Below are positions 16,859 through 25,719 of a stretch of DNA of 64,000 nucleotides, in pieces. Source of the stretch: Paenibacillus sp. RUD330 (GTDB lineage: Bacteria; Bacillota; Bacilli; Paenibacillales; Paenibacillaceae); the NCBI RefSeq assembly GCF_002243345.2, contig NZ_CP022655.2, positions 551,035-615,034 of the forward strand. Direction: 5' to 3'. A program made the position numbers and the translations under genes. A model generated the notes under the pieces. The model saw nothing but the letters and a program-made list of their open reading frames with translations. It made no database searches and was not told the origin of the DNA. Each line of letters begins with the position of its first letter. Within the stretch, counting starts at the first letter, position 1.

Positions 16859-17797
16859 TTAGAACAGAGAGTTGTCCTTGTCGAAGCGGCGGACGACCCA
16901 ATTGGACAGCAGCACGAGAGTGAAGCCGACAAAGCTCTGGTAGAGGCCGGCAGCCGTGACCATGCCGAACTCGCCGGTCGTTTTCAGGCCGCGGTAGACA
17001 TAGGTGTCGATGACGTTGGTGACGGAGTACAGCGTGCCGGAATCGCGAGGCACCTGGTAGAACAGGCCGAAGTCGGCGTAAAAGATCTTGCCGATGGCCA
17101 GCAGAGTCAGAATCGTCATGAGCGGCTTCAGCATCGGAATCGTGACGTTGCGGATCTGCTGCCACTTGTTCGCGCCGTCGATCATCGCAGCCTCGTAGAG
17201 GGAGCGGTCGATGCCCATGATGGACGCCAGATACACGACGCTGTTGTAGCCGATTCCCTTCCACAGGCTGATGAAGACAAGAATGAACGGCCAATAGGCC
17301 GGGTTGTTGTACCAGTTGACCGGGTCGATTCCGATGGAGGAAAGGATCTGGTTGAGCAGGCCTTTGTCCAGGCTGAGGAAGCTGAAGGCGAAGTAGCCGA
17401 CGATGACCCAGGAGAGGAAGTAGGGCAGGAACATGCCGGTCTGGTACAGCTTGGACAGGCGTTTGTTGACGATCTCGGAGAGTACGATCGCCATGGCGAC
17501 CGAGGCGATGAGGCCGAGGACGATGAAGACGATGTTGTAGAGCAGCGTGTTGCGGGTGATGACCCAGGCGTCGCTGGTGCTGAACAGGAACTTGAAGTTC
17601 GACAGTCCGACCCAGTCGCTGTCGAGGACGCTCCGGAGGAAGCCGTGGCGGCTGATCCGGTACTCCTTGAAGGCCAGGATGGTTCCGGCCATCGGAATGT
17701 AGGAGAAGATGAGGAACCATAGCGCTCCCGGCAGCACCATCAGCAGAATCGCTTTGTTGCGGCCCAGGTCGCGGAAGAAGCCGGCCAATCCTTTCAT
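16859..17797 (-). CDS. Carbohydrate ABC transporter permease, LplB type
   Basis: 312 residues, six membrane segments, with the EAA loop SLYEAAMIDGANKWQQIRNV-TIPMLKPL. The N-terminal LLMVLPGALWFLIFSYIPM and the EYRISRHGFLRS stretch are typical of LplB-type partners of LplC/YtcP permeases. AAAGGAGG lies eight bases before the ATG. It sits between the binding-protein gene and the repeat-rich gap, and should form the membrane channel of the oligosaccharide importer with the product of 14900-15823. Confidence 0.93.
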   Translation of the reverse strand: MKGLAGFFRDLGRNKAILLMVLPGALWFLIFSYIPMAGTILAFKEYRISRHGFLRSVLDSDWVGLSNFKFLFSTSDAWVITRNTLLYNIVFIVLGLIASVAMAIVLSEIVNKRLSKLYQTGMFLPYFLSWVIVGYFAFSFLSLDKGLLNQILSSIGIDPVNWYNNPAYWPFILVFISLWKGIGYNSVVYLASIMGIDRSLYEAAMIDGANKWQQIRNVTIPMLKPLMTILTLLAIGKIFYADFGLFYQVPRDSGTLYSVTNVIDTYVYRGLKTTGEFGMVTAAGLYQSFVGFTLVLLSNWVVRRFDKDNSLF

Positions 17798-17832
17798 GGG
17801 GTTGCCTCCTTTTCATGCGTGCGTTTTCAGGC

Positions 17833-17866
17833 AAAAGAAAACGGGCGAAGAAACTGCCTTCGCCCG
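17833..17866 (-). terminator. Attenuator-like terminator between binding protein and permease genes
   Basis: On the minus strand CGGGCGAAG-loop-CTTCGCCCG (17866-17842) is followed by TTTTCTTTTG. Partial termination here would give more binding protein than permease, as is common in such operons. Confidence 0.75.
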
Positions 17867-17880
17867 GAGTGGTTGCGTTC

Positions 17881-19347
17881 TTACTTGTTCGAAGCTTTCC
17901 AGGCGTCCAGCTGGGCTTGGGCTTCGGCGATGATCTTGTCGAGGCCGGCCGCTTTCAGCTTTTCGTTGGCGCGCGGCAGGTAGCCGGCAGGGTCGACGGT
18001 GCCGGTCATGAGCGGAGCCCATACCTCGGCTTTGACGTTCTGCAGAGCGGCGATTTCGTTCGCGACCTTGGAGGTGTCGAAGTTGAAGCCGAGCGTAGGA
18101 GCGTTTTTGCCTTCGTCGTTGAATTTCTTGAACTCGTCCCACTTGTTGTCCGGGTCGCCCGGGTTTAGGTACGTGAGCATGACGTTGCCGAGCGAGAAGG
18201 TCGGCATGTCGTAGTTTTTGGCTTCAGGAAGGTTCTCCATCCGGTTGTCGCCGGTCATCTTGTAGTGCGTGCCCTCGATGCCGGAGTCGACCATGTTGCG
18301 CAGCTTGGCGTCGGTGTTGAGCAGGTTCAGGAACTGCATCGCTTTCTCCGGATATTCGGAGTTGGCCGAGATCGCCTGCATGGACCCCATGACGGACCAG
18401 TTGTAGATGATGGACGGGCCGGCCGGCGTCGATTCGATCGGGTAGCCGAGGCTGGCGCTCCAGGTGTTGTCGGCGAGCGGCTGGGTCGTCGCGAGGTCGA
18501 TCAGCCATTTGCCGGTTTTCTCGACATCGTTGGTCGAGGTGGTCGTGGCCGCTTCAGGCGAGATGTAGCCTGCTTTGTAGTAGCTGTGCATCGTCGTCAG
18601 AGCCTGCTTCATCTCCGGCGTGTCGAGCACGTTGACGATCTTGCTGTTGTCGCCGTCGAGCGCGACAGCCATCGGCAGGCCTTGGATGATGTAGTCGTAA
18701 GGAACGAACGGAGTGAAGTTGTTGTCCATCTTCAGCCCGAGCACGCCTTGATTTTTTTCCTTGTTCGCCTTCAGGATCGGCTCGAGGTCCTCGAGCGTTT
18801 TCACGTTCTTGAAGTCCAGGCCGAGCTTGTCCAGGTTCTGCTTGTTGAAGCGGTAGACCGTCTGGGCCGGCAGCTCTTTGTTGGCCGGAATGCCGTAGTT
18901 GTGGCCGTCGACCTTGGAGCCTTCGAGGAAGGCCGGGTCCAGCGTGTCCACGATGCCTTTTCCATCCGATTTCAGCAGGTCGTCGATTTTGTAGAAGGCG
19001 CCTTTGCGGGCATTCTGCACGTAGTCGAAAGCCCAGGAAGAGGTGAACAGAATGTCCATCGGCTCGCCGGAAGCGGTCATGACGCCCATCTTCTGGCTGT
19101 AGTCGCCGAAGTCGATCTGCTTCAGGGTAACGGTCGCGCCGATTTTCTCGGCCGTGTATTTGTTGACTTCAGCCATGACCTTGTCGGTATCCTTCTGCGG
19201 AACGCCGATCGTGTACCAGATCAGGTTGACCGGTTTTTCTGCGGTTCCTTCCGCGGCGCCGCCGCTTTTGCCGCAGGCCGTTACGGTCAAGGCTGCGGTA
19301 AGGATGAGGGCGATCGCGCCCATGGCTTTCGGGGATCTCTTTTTCAT
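17881..19347 (-). CDS. Extracellular sugar-binding lipoprotein of the ABC importer
   Basis: 488 residues with a lipoprotein signal: KKRS at the N-terminus, a hydrophobic stretch and the lipobox VTAC with Cys25 as the lipidated residue, followed by a Gly/Ala-rich linker. The body (NLIWYTIGVPQKDTDKVMAEVNKYTAEKIG...) matches the large LipO/YtcQ-type family 1 solute-binding proteins. ATG at 19347 has GGGAGGA nine bases upstream. It is the first structural gene of the operon after the two-component genes, and the mannosidases downstream suggest the ligand is a manno-oligosaccharide. Confidence 0.92.
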   Translation of the reverse strand: MKKRSPKAMGAIALILTAALTVTACGKSGGAAEGTAEKPVNLIWYTIGVPQKDTDKVMAEVNKYTAEKIGATVTLKQIDFGDYSQKMGVMTASGEPMDILFTSSWAFDYVQNARKGAFYKIDDLLKSDGKGIVDTLDPAFLEGSKVDGHNYGIPANKELPAQTVYRFNKQNLDKLGLDFKNVKTLEDLEPILKANKEKNQGVLGLKMDNNFTPFVPYDYIIQGLPMAVALDGDNSKIVNVLDTPEMKQALTTMHSYYKAGYISPEAATTTSTNDVEKTGKWLIDLATTQPLADNTWSASLGYPIESTPAGPSIIYNWSVMGSMQAISANSEYPEKAMQFLNLLNTDAKLRNMVDSGIEGTHYKMTGDNRMENLPEAKNYDMPTFSLGNVMLTYLNPGDPDNKWDEFKKFNDEGKNAPTLGFNFDTSKVANEIAALQNVKAEVWAPLMTGTVDPAGYLPRANEKLKAAGLDKIIAEAQAQLDAWKASNK

Positions 19348-19471
19348 GCCGGTGAATCCTCCCTTTGCTTCTGTCTGTGTTGAACTGCTTATCCTCACCT
19401 TACCGGATGAAAGCCGTTACAAATAGGCGACAAATTATGAATCCGGTGTCGAAACTAAAGAAAGAGAGCTG

Positions 19472-21001
19472 CTAATGCCGCAGCTCCCGATATTCGTTGG
19501 GCGAGATGCCCACATATTTTTTGAATTGCTTGTAAAAATATCCCGTTTCCACGTAACCGACCTCGCGGGAAATATCCGCCACCTTGTCGTCGGTATCCTT
19601 CAGCAGCTCCTTCGCCTTCTCGATCCGGTACTTGTTCAAATACTCGGAGAAGCCGGAGCCGGTTTCTTTGCTGAACAGCTGCCCCAGATAAGCCGGATGG
19701 ATGCGGTGCGCGGCTCCGAGAGTTTTCAGCGACAGCGCCTCGCGGTAATGCCCGGCAATGTACTGGATGACCTGGTTCACGACCGGCACGCGGTCGCTGC
19801 GCTGCAGCTGCTCCATCGTGAAATGCGCGTAAGCCTTGACTGCATCCGTCAGCTCCTCCAGGGAGGAGGCTTTGCCGATCCGGTCCAGCGTTTTCTTGAA
19901 CCGGAACAGCACCTCCTGCGCCTGCTCGCCGCCGCGCATATCCCGCAGCTCCAGGCGGAACGCGACGACCAGCTCGATCGCCGCGCTCTGGAGCAGCTCC
20001 GGCGTCGCGCCTTCAAGCCGCTGGAAACGGCGGAAATCCTCGTCGACGCGGCCATAGAGCGCGTCCGTATCGCGGGCGAGCAGCATGCGGGAGTAGTCGC
20101 CATTGCCGATCTCCAGCGCTTCGCCGCTTCCCGGCTGCTCGCGCAGGTCGGCGGCGTCCAGAATCGGACTGCCTTCATGCAGCAGATGATAATCCTGGGC
20201 TTTCTTCGCGAGCGCGTAGCTGCGCTGCTCCAGCGCGCCGATCCGCTCCGCCGTCCCGAGCGAGAGGCGCAGTCCTCCGGCTGCGGACAACAATTCCAGC
20301 GCGCTCCGGGCGGCTGCTCTTCCCGCATCCGCCGTATCCGACGGAAACAGCAGGACGAGGTCGCCGTCGAGGTCGGCGAAGCTGAGCGAGCGGGAATCGG
20401 CCGGCAGCAGGGTGCGGACCCGCTTCCTCAACGCGGAGACGCTCTCGCCGGTTCCGCGGACGACGGCCGACGTCAGCCACGGCCTGTCCAGCCGCAGGCC
20501 GAGCAGCTCCGCCCGCTGGGCGAGCTCGGCGGGATCGATCTCGCCGCGCATCCAGCGGTAGAGGATGCGGTCCTTGAGAATGCCGATCTCTTCCTCGGAC
20601 AGTGAAAGCTCGGAAGGCTCCTCCTCCGCGTCCAGCTTGGCTGCCGTCGCAGCCAGCGTCGCCCGCAGCTCCTTGAAGTTGACGGGCTTCAGCAGGTAGT
20701 TCTCGATGCCGAGCGTCATGCCTTCCTTGAGATAGTCGAACTCGTTGTAGCCGCTCAGGATGACGGCTTTCATTCCGGGCACAATCGCCCGCGCTTCCCG
20801 AATCAGCTCGAGCCCGGACATGCCGGGCATCGTGATATCCGTGACGAGCAGATCGACGGGCTGCTTCTTCAGCAGCTCCAGCGCCGCCTTGCCGCTGCCC
20901 GCGACCGCGGCGATCTCCAGATCGAAGGCCGACCAGTCGATCGCATCCTGCAGGCCTTCCACAATAAAAGGCTCGTCATCGACGAGCATGACCCGATACA
21001 T
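19472..21001 (-). CDS. YesN-type AraC-family response regulator
   Basis: 509 residues. Receiver domain 1-120 with acidic pocket (VDDEP, 7-11), phospho-acceptor Asp55 in LLVTDITMPG and the conserved Lys in NYLLKPV. A variable linker leads to a C-terminal double helix-turn-helix (about 405-508; LSKTLGAAHRIHPAYLGQLF-type first motif and ADISREVGYVETGYFYKQFK as second). The start codon overlaps the kinase stop (TGATG), so the two are translationally coupled. It should activate the binding-protein/permease/mannosidase operon directly downstream in response to an extracellular glycan sensed by the kinase. Confidence 0.93.
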   Translation of the reverse strand: MYRVMLVDDEPFIVEGLQDAIDWSAFDLEIAAVAGSGKAALELLKKQPVDLLVTDITMPGMSGLELIREARAIVPGMKAVILSGYNEFDYLKEGMTLGIENYLLKPVNFKELRATLAATAAKLDAEEEPSELSLSEEEIGILKDRILYRWMRGEIDPAELAQRAELLGLRLDRPWLTSAVVRGTGESVSALRKRVRTLLPADSRSLSFADLDGDLVLLFPSDTADAGRAAARSALELLSAAGGLRLSLGTAERIGALEQRSYALAKKAQDYHLLHEGSPILDAADLREQPGSGEALEIGNGDYSRMLLARDTDALYGRVDEDFRRFQRLEGATPELLQSAAIELVVAFRLELRDMRGGEQAQEVLFRFKKTLDRIGKASSLEELTDAVKAYAHFTMEQLQRSDRVPVVNQVIQYIAGHYREALSLKTLGAAHRIHPAYLGQLFSKETGSGFSEYLNKYRIEKAKELLKDTDDKVADISREVGYVETGYFYKQFKKYVGISPNEYRELRH

Positions 21002-22824
21002 CAGCTTCTCTCCTCCTCGAGTTCGTCCGGGAACCGGATGATGACCGTCGTTCCTTGGCCAGGCTCGCCGGCGATGGACAGGCCGGCTTCGGGCCCATAG
21101 ACAAGCCTCAGCCTCTCCGACACGCTGTGCAGGCCGAACGAGCCTTCGGCCTCGTCCGGAAGCGGAATCCGCAGGCTCCGCTGCACCTCTTCCAGCCGCT
21201 GCGGCTCCATGCCCCTGCCGTTGTCGACGAGCGTAATGACGATCATTCCGCGGACAGCTTCGGCCTTGATGGAAAACCGGTTGTCGCCGCGCTCCGGATC
21301 GAGCCCGTGCACAATGTAATTTTCGATGATCGGCTGCAGCGACAGCTTGATGACTCCGCGGCCCCCGATATGGCCCGACATCTCGATTCCATAGGAGAAC
21401 CGGTCCTTGTAGCGGATCCGGAACAGCTCCAGGTACTGCCTCCCGAGCTCCAGCTCCTCCCGCAGCGGCACGATGCTCTGGCTGCTGACCATGCTGCGGA
21501 ACAGCACGGACAGGCTGTAGATCATTTCCCCGGCGTCGTCCGCGCCTTGCGAGACGGCCCTCATCCGGATGACCTCCAGCGTATTGGAGAGGAAATGAGG
21601 ATTGATGCGCGCCTGCAGGGCGGACAGCTCTGTATTCCGCTGCCTGATTTCCGCTTTGTATTCCTGTTCGATATGGCGGTCCAGCTGGTCGAGCATCCGG
21701 TTGAAGCCGCTGGCGATCTGGCCGAGCTCGTCTCCGCGGGGATCGTGGATGCGGCCGGCCATGTCGCCGGTCTCGACCCGTCTCATGAGTCGGACCAGGC
21801 TTCCCGTCCGCCGTGCGACGCTGAATACCGCGATCGAGGGAAGGGCGACCGCGAACAGGATGCACACCGCGCTTACGCCGAGCACGGTCCGCCGCATGCT
21901 TTCCGTCGCTTCGCTTATTTCAGACTTGGGAACGACGCTGACGACGTTGAAGCCTGCCGCGCTTTCGGGAAGCACCGATACGAGCGACGTTTCTTCCAGC
22001 TCCGCAGAGGGGGATAGGGCGCTGATGCGGGAAGCGTACGGATAGACCTTGCCGTAGTAGGCGCCCGAGGAGTCGAACACGACCTGTCCCTGCGGCGTCA
22101 GCACGAGAAGGTAGCCCTTGAGGACGTCCGCGTACGATGCCAGCGCCCGCTGGATGCCGTCGGAGCTGTAATAGACGAGCAGCTGTCCGATGTTCTGCAG
22201 CGTGGAGGAATCGTTGATCGCGGATCGGACCGCGTACAGCCGCTTGTCCTCCAGCGCGAGGCCGGAACGGACCCAGGGGCTTGGAAGGCTTACCGGCGGC
22301 GTCTCCAGCGCCATCGCGTCGGGAATGTAGGACAGCGCCGAGTTCAGCTGCAGCAGCTGGGGATTGCCCTCCCTCCGGTAGGCGTATAGATACTGGACGC
22401 CGGAGCTGTACAGCAGCAGGTCCCGGATGTCGGCGTCGCCTTCCGCTTTGCGCTGGAAGTAAGTCAGCGCATTGCCGAAGCCGGCGCGCGGCTCGTCCGC
22501 ATAACGGTCGATGCGGAAGCGGAAGTAATCCGCGAACGGATGCTCCAGCAGATACGACACGTTTTGCGAGAGGGCCGTGTCCTGGTAAATGTCGGAGACC
22601 ATGCGTTGGACCGAGTCGTTTTTGGCGGTCAGATAACCGCTGACGCTCTCCATGGCGCGCCGCTGGTTGCCGACAATGTCGCGCTCGATGGAGCCCGCCA
22701 TCACCGCATAGAGCAGATAGGAGAGGGTCACGATCGCCAGCACCGCAATGGCCGAGAAGGTGGCGAGCAGCTTGGTGAACAGGTTGTTGCGGATATAGGT
22801 GCGGTAGAAGCTGCCGGCCTTCAT
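21001..22824 (-). CDS. YesM-type sensor histidine kinase
   Basis: 607 residues. TM1 about 14-40, a large extracytoplasmic sensor domain (about 45-300), TM2 about 300-325, HAMP (about 325-375), the HisKA_7TM-like dimerisation segment with the phospho-acceptor His in QARINPHFLSNTLEVIRM, and an ATPase domain with VDNGRGM and GSFGLHSVSERLRLVYG. This is the class that pairs with YesN-type regulators for glycan uptake. It opens the minus-strand cluster; its stop overlaps the regulator start. Confidence 0.93.
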   Translation of the reverse strand: MKAGSFYRTYIRNNLFTKLLATFSAIAVLAIVTLSYLLYAVMAGSIERDIVGNQRRAMESVSGYLTAKNDSVQRMVSDIYQDTALSQNVSYLLEHPFADYFRFRIDRYADEPRAGFGNALTYFQRKAEGDADIRDLLLYSSGVQYLYAYRREGNPQLLQLNSALSYIPDAMALETPPVSLPSPWVRSGLALEDKRLYAVRSAINDSSTLQNIGQLLVYYSSDGIQRALASYADVLKGYLLVLTPQGQVVFDSSGAYYGKVYPYASRISALSPSAELEETSLVSVLPESAAGFNVVSVVPKSEISEATESMRRTVLGVSAVCILFAVALPSIAVFSVARRTGSLVRLMRRVETGDMAGRIHDPRGDELGQIASGFNRMLDQLDRHIEQEYKAEIRQRNTELSALQARINPHFLSNTLEVIRMRAVSQGADDAGEMIYSLSVLFRSMVSSQSIVPLREELELGRQYLELFRIRYKDRFSYGIEMSGHIGGRGVIKLSLQPIIENYIVHGLDPERGDNRFSIKAEAVRGMIVITLVDNGRGMEPQRLEEVQRSLRIPLPDEAEGSFGLHSVSERLRLVYGPEAGLSIAGEPGQGTTVIIRFPDELEEERS

Positions 22825-23053
22825 GGCGGATGGCCCTCTCCTTTCTCCGGCCCTGTACGGGCGGCATGGTTTGAATGGGGCTAATTATAGCATAAGTCCG
22901 CCCGTTTCCCAGCCCCCGCGATGCCCGCCCTCCATGGAGGAAGCCTTCTCTGCTGCATGCCGTAGCGTCCCGGAATACTCTGTGGTATGCTAGCTGGGCA
23001 AGAAACACAACCGAAGACGAAGTCCGGGAAGGCGGCGCAGGCCGGCCACGCCC

Positions 23054-23095
23054 GGGAGAGGTTCGCGAACTCCCTCTATAAAAAACTACAAGGCG
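23054..23095 (+). promoter_or_regulatory. preQ1-I riboswitch aptamer
   Basis: GGGAGAGG-TTCGCGAACTC-CCTCT followed by ATAAAAAACTACAAGG matches the class I preQ1 aptamer: P1 stem AGAGG/CCTCT, a C-rich specifier just before the 3' P1 strand, and an A-rich tail. The CAAGG ending resembles the tail that pairs with a CGC-containing loop in the Thermoanaerobacter-type aptamer. It lies upstream of queC-queD-queE and is followed by a strong intrinsic terminator, so preQ1 should switch transcription of the operon off. Confidence 0.9.
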
Positions 23096-23131
23096 CACGA
23101 TTCCCGCGGGGGATCCGTGTGTTTTGCGTTC

Positions 23132-23181
23132 GGCGGAAAGCAGCCTCTGTCATCAGGGGCATGCTTTCCGCCGTTTTCTTT
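23132..23181 (+). terminator. Riboswitch-controlled attenuator
   Basis: GGCGGAAAGCA (23132-23142) pairs with TGCTTTCCGCC (23162-23172), followed by GTTTTCTTT. It sits between the preQ1 aptamer and queC, the expected place for the expression platform. Confidence 0.85.
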
Positions 23182-23297
23182 GGTGCGACGCCGCCGGCGG
23201 TTGTTCGAATGGCAGAGCCGTACAGGTCGGGATCCAGAGATATGGAGTTGATCGCTGCTCTCTCTTCGGCCATCATGGAGAGGGGAAGTTGAAGCAA

Positions 23298-24152
23298 ATG
23301 AACGGTTTGGAAAAAAGAAAAGGCAAAGCGGTCGTCGTGTTCAGCGGAGGCCAGGACAGCACGACCTGCCTGTTCTGGGCGCTGGAGCGTTACGAGGAAG
23401 TGGAGGCCATCACCTTCAGGTACGGACAGCGCCATGCGTTGGAGCTCCAATGCGCCGCATCCATAGCGGCGGAACTCGGCATCCGCCATCATATGCTGGA
23501 CATGAGCCTGCTCGGACAGCTCGCTCCGAGCTCGCTGACAAGGGAGGACCTCGCGGTAGCGGACGCTCCCGCGACAGGAGGACTCCCGAATACGTTCGTG
23601 CCGGGACGCAACCTGATGTTCCTGTCGTTCGCCGCCGTGCTGGCCAAAGGAGTCGGAGCGGGCACGCTTGTCACCGGAGTGTGCGAGACGGACTTCAGCG
23701 GTTATCCGGATTGCCGGAACATTTTCATCCAGTCGCTGAACGTGACGCTCAACCTGGCGATGGAGGAGAATTTCGTCATCGAGACGCCGCTCATGTGGCT
23801 GGACAAGGAACAGGTGTGGGAGCTGTCGGACCGGCTGGGAGCTTTCGATTACGTCAGGGAAAAAACGCTGACCTGCTACAATGGCATCCCTTCCGACGGC
23901 TGCGGGGAATGCCCGGCGTGCAAGCTGCGCCGCAACGGGCTGGAGCGTTACCTGGCTCGGCGCGGAGCGGGGGCAGCAGGCGTTGGCGCGCAAGCCGGAG
24001 CCGCAGGGCGCGCATTCGAAGCGGGATCGGGGTCTGCGGCCGGATGCGGCCCAGTCCAAGCAGGGCATGCAGTCCTAGCCGCAGATACGTTGCAGGCAGC
24101 GCCTACGGCTGAAGCAACCGCTCGCCATGCGAAGGACGGCGAGTCCGAATGA
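23298..24152 (+). CDS. queC: 7-cyano-7-deazaguanine synthase QueC with C-terminal extension
   Basis: 284 residues. QueC converts 7-carboxy-7-deazaguanine to preQ0 using ATP and ammonia. The PP-loop FSGGQDSTT (15-23) and the zinc cysteines Cys193, Cys202, Cys205 and Cys208 ([18 protein letters not shown]) are intact. QueC is normally about 220 residues; here roughly 62 extra residues, rich in Ala and Gly, follow RYLARR. ATG at 23298 is preferred (GAGAGGGG upstream); an in-frame TTG at 23289 is possible. First gene of a three-gene operon; its stop overlaps queD (ATGA). Confidence 0.95.
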   Translation: MNGLEKRKGKAVVVFSGGQDSTTCLFWALERYEEVEAITFRYGQRHALELQCAASIAAELGIRHHMLDMSLLGQLAPSSLTREDLAVADAPATGGLPNTFVPGRNLMFLSFAAVLAKGVGAGTLVTGVCETDFSGYPDCRNIFIQSLNVTLNLAMEENFVIETPLMWLDKEQVWELSDRLGAFDYVREKTLTCYNGIPSDGCGECPACKLRRNGLERYLARRGAGAAGVGAQAGAAGRAFEAGSGSAAGCGPVQAGHAVLAADTLQAAPTAEATARHAKDGESE

Positions 24153-24589
24153 TGCAAGCCATCTATCCATCTCCGCCGCATGCGTTCCGTTACGAGCTGC
24201 ACAAGGAATTTCATTTTGCGGCAGCCCATTACATCCCTGCCGAGGAAGCGGGCAGCTGCAGCCGCGTGCACGGCCATACCTATTTTGCCGACGTGACGGT
24301 CGCCGGCGACATGCTGGACAGCTGCGGGTTCCTTGTCAATTTCTCCGAGATCAAACGGCTTGTGAGAGACCGGTTCGACCACCGCCTGCTCAATGACGAC
24401 GAAGTCTTCGGCTCCGAACCCTCCGACGACCCGGAGACGTTCCCGACGACCGAAGTCGTGGCGCGCACGGTGTGGCAGCTGGTGCAGGAAGAGCTGGACC
24501 GGCGCGGCAACGGCGCCCGATGCCTGCAGGTGTTCCTGCGGGAAACGCCGTCCAGCTACGTCATCTACCGTCCGGAGGCCGCCCGATGA
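24149..24589 (+). CDS. queD: 6-carboxy-5,6,7,8-tetrahydropterin synthase QueD
   Basis: 146 residues of the PTPS/6-pyruvoyl-tetrahydropterin synthase fold. Zinc-binding histidines are in [11 protein letters not shown] and VHGHTY; the catalytic Cys is in GSCSRVHGH and DHRLLND carries the later catalytic His. QueD makes CPH4 from dihydroneopterin triphosphate in queuosine synthesis. ATGA overlap with queC upstream and with queE downstream shows translational coupling. Regulated by the preQ1 riboswitch at 23054. Confidence 0.95.
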   Translation: MMQAIYPSPPHAFRYELHKEFHFAAAHYIPAEEAGSCSRVHGHTYFADVTVAGDMLDSCGFLVNFSEIKRLVRDRFDHRLLNDDEVFGSEPSDDPETFPTTEVVARTVWQLVQEELDRRGNGARCLQVFLRETPSSYVIYRPEAAR

Positions 24590-25401
24590 GCGCGGCTCGG
24601 ATCGGAGCCGGCCGAGATGAGGCGGCGCAGGTGCCCGTCTCGGCAGAACCAAGCGCTGCGGCGAAGCCCTCCGTTCGCGGAAAAATCCCGGTGCTGGAGA
24701 TTTTCGGCCCTACCGTTCAGGGCGAGGGCATGGTCATCGGCGTCAAGACGATGTTCGTCCGGACGGCGGGCTGCGACTACAGCTGCTCCTGGTGCGATTC
24801 CGCCTTTACGTGGGACGGATCCGCGAAGGACGAGATCTCCTGGATGGAGCCGGCGGAAATCGCCGGGGAGCTCGAACGGCTGGCAGGCGGCAGAACGCCC
24901 GGCCATGTCACGCTCTCGGGCGGCAATCCGGCTCTGCTGCGTCCTCTCGGCGGGTTGATCGACCTTTTGCATGCGCGCGGAGCGCTCGTCGCTCTCGAGA
25001 CGCAAGGAAGCCGCTGGCAGGACTGGTTCGCGGATATTGACGAGCTCACCTTGTCGCCGAAGCCGCCTAGCTCCGGGATGGAGACGGATTGGAACGTGCT
25101 GGAGGATATCGCGGCGGGATTGGCTGCGGCCGGCCGGCTTCCGTCGCTGAAGGTGGTCATCATGGATGCGGCGGATCTCGCTTACGCCAAGGAGGTCCAT
25201 CGGCGCTTGCCGGGGCTTCCGATGTTCCTGCAAGCCGGCAACGATCGGCTCGAAGAGCCGGATGCGGCTGCGCTCCGCAATTATTTGGCTGATCGATACG
25301 AGCGGCTGGTGGATAGGGTCATGGAGGATCCGGAGTGGAGCCGGGTACGCGTGCTGCCTCAGCTGCATGCGTGGCTTTGGGGCAACAAGCGGGGCGTGTA
25401 G
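24586..25401 (+). CDS. queE: 7-carboxy-7-deazaguanine synthase QueE (radical SAM)
   Basis: 271 residues. The [4Fe-4S] cluster motif CX3CX2C is Cys63-Cys67-Cys70 in TAGCDYSCSWCDSAFTW, preceded by IFGPTVQGEGMVIG. QueE turns CPH4 into 7-carboxy-7-deazaguanine. About 30 residues precede the conserved start of the domain (IPVLEIFGP), an Ala-rich extension. ATG overlaps the queD stop. Last gene of the operon; queF lies 2 kb downstream rather than adjacent. Confidence 0.95.
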   Translation: MSAARIGAGRDEAAQVPVSAEPSAAAKPSVRGKIPVLEIFGPTVQGEGMVIGVKTMFVRTAGCDYSCSWCDSAFTWDGSAKDEISWMEPAEIAGELERLAGGRTPGHVTLSGGNPALLRPLGGLIDLLHARGALVALETQGSRWQDWFADIDELTLSPKPPSSGMETDWNVLEDIAAGLAAAGRLPSLKVVIMDAADLAYAKEVHRRLPGLPMFLQAGNDRLEEPDAAALRNYLADRYERLVDRVMEDPEWSRVRVLPQLHAWLWGNKRGV

Positions 25402-25719
25402 CGGTCAGGCCGGCAGATCTATTTTTGGGCAACTCAAAAAAGCCCTCCCCAAGGATAGGGAGGGCTTGAGTCCTTCCGCCCGACGAGTGGATGGTACGCG
25501 GGCTTGGGCGAGGGTATCGAAGGCAACTCAATTCATCCGGCAAGCCGGGCCGACAATCCAGGCCGACAATCCAGACAGGCCCGACTGCGTTTTCCGGCAT
25601 GCCAGGCCGAGAATCCCGGCATGTCGGGTGTGAGACCCAACGGACCTCGCTGTGAATTCCGGAGGAAGAGCCCCGGAAGATTCAGGTTCTGGAATCAGCT
25701 GCACCTGGCCCTGCCGCCA
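25402..25719. other. Intergenic region between convergent queE and membrane-protein genes
   Basis: Holds the terminator at 25434-25466 and a short local duplication around 25550-25575 (CCGACAATCCAGGCCGACAATCCAG). No other feature seen. Confidence 0.6.
25434..25466 (-). terminator. Rho-independent terminator
   Basis: GCCCTCCC-loop-GGGAGGGC with TTTTTTGAG on the minus strand; serves the minus-strand membrane protein and may also act as a block for queE transcripts. Confidence 0.7.

Noticed and set aside
23124..23297. N-terminal extension of QueC
   Set aside because: The frame is open upstream but runs through the attenuator hairpin; homology begins after ATG 23298.
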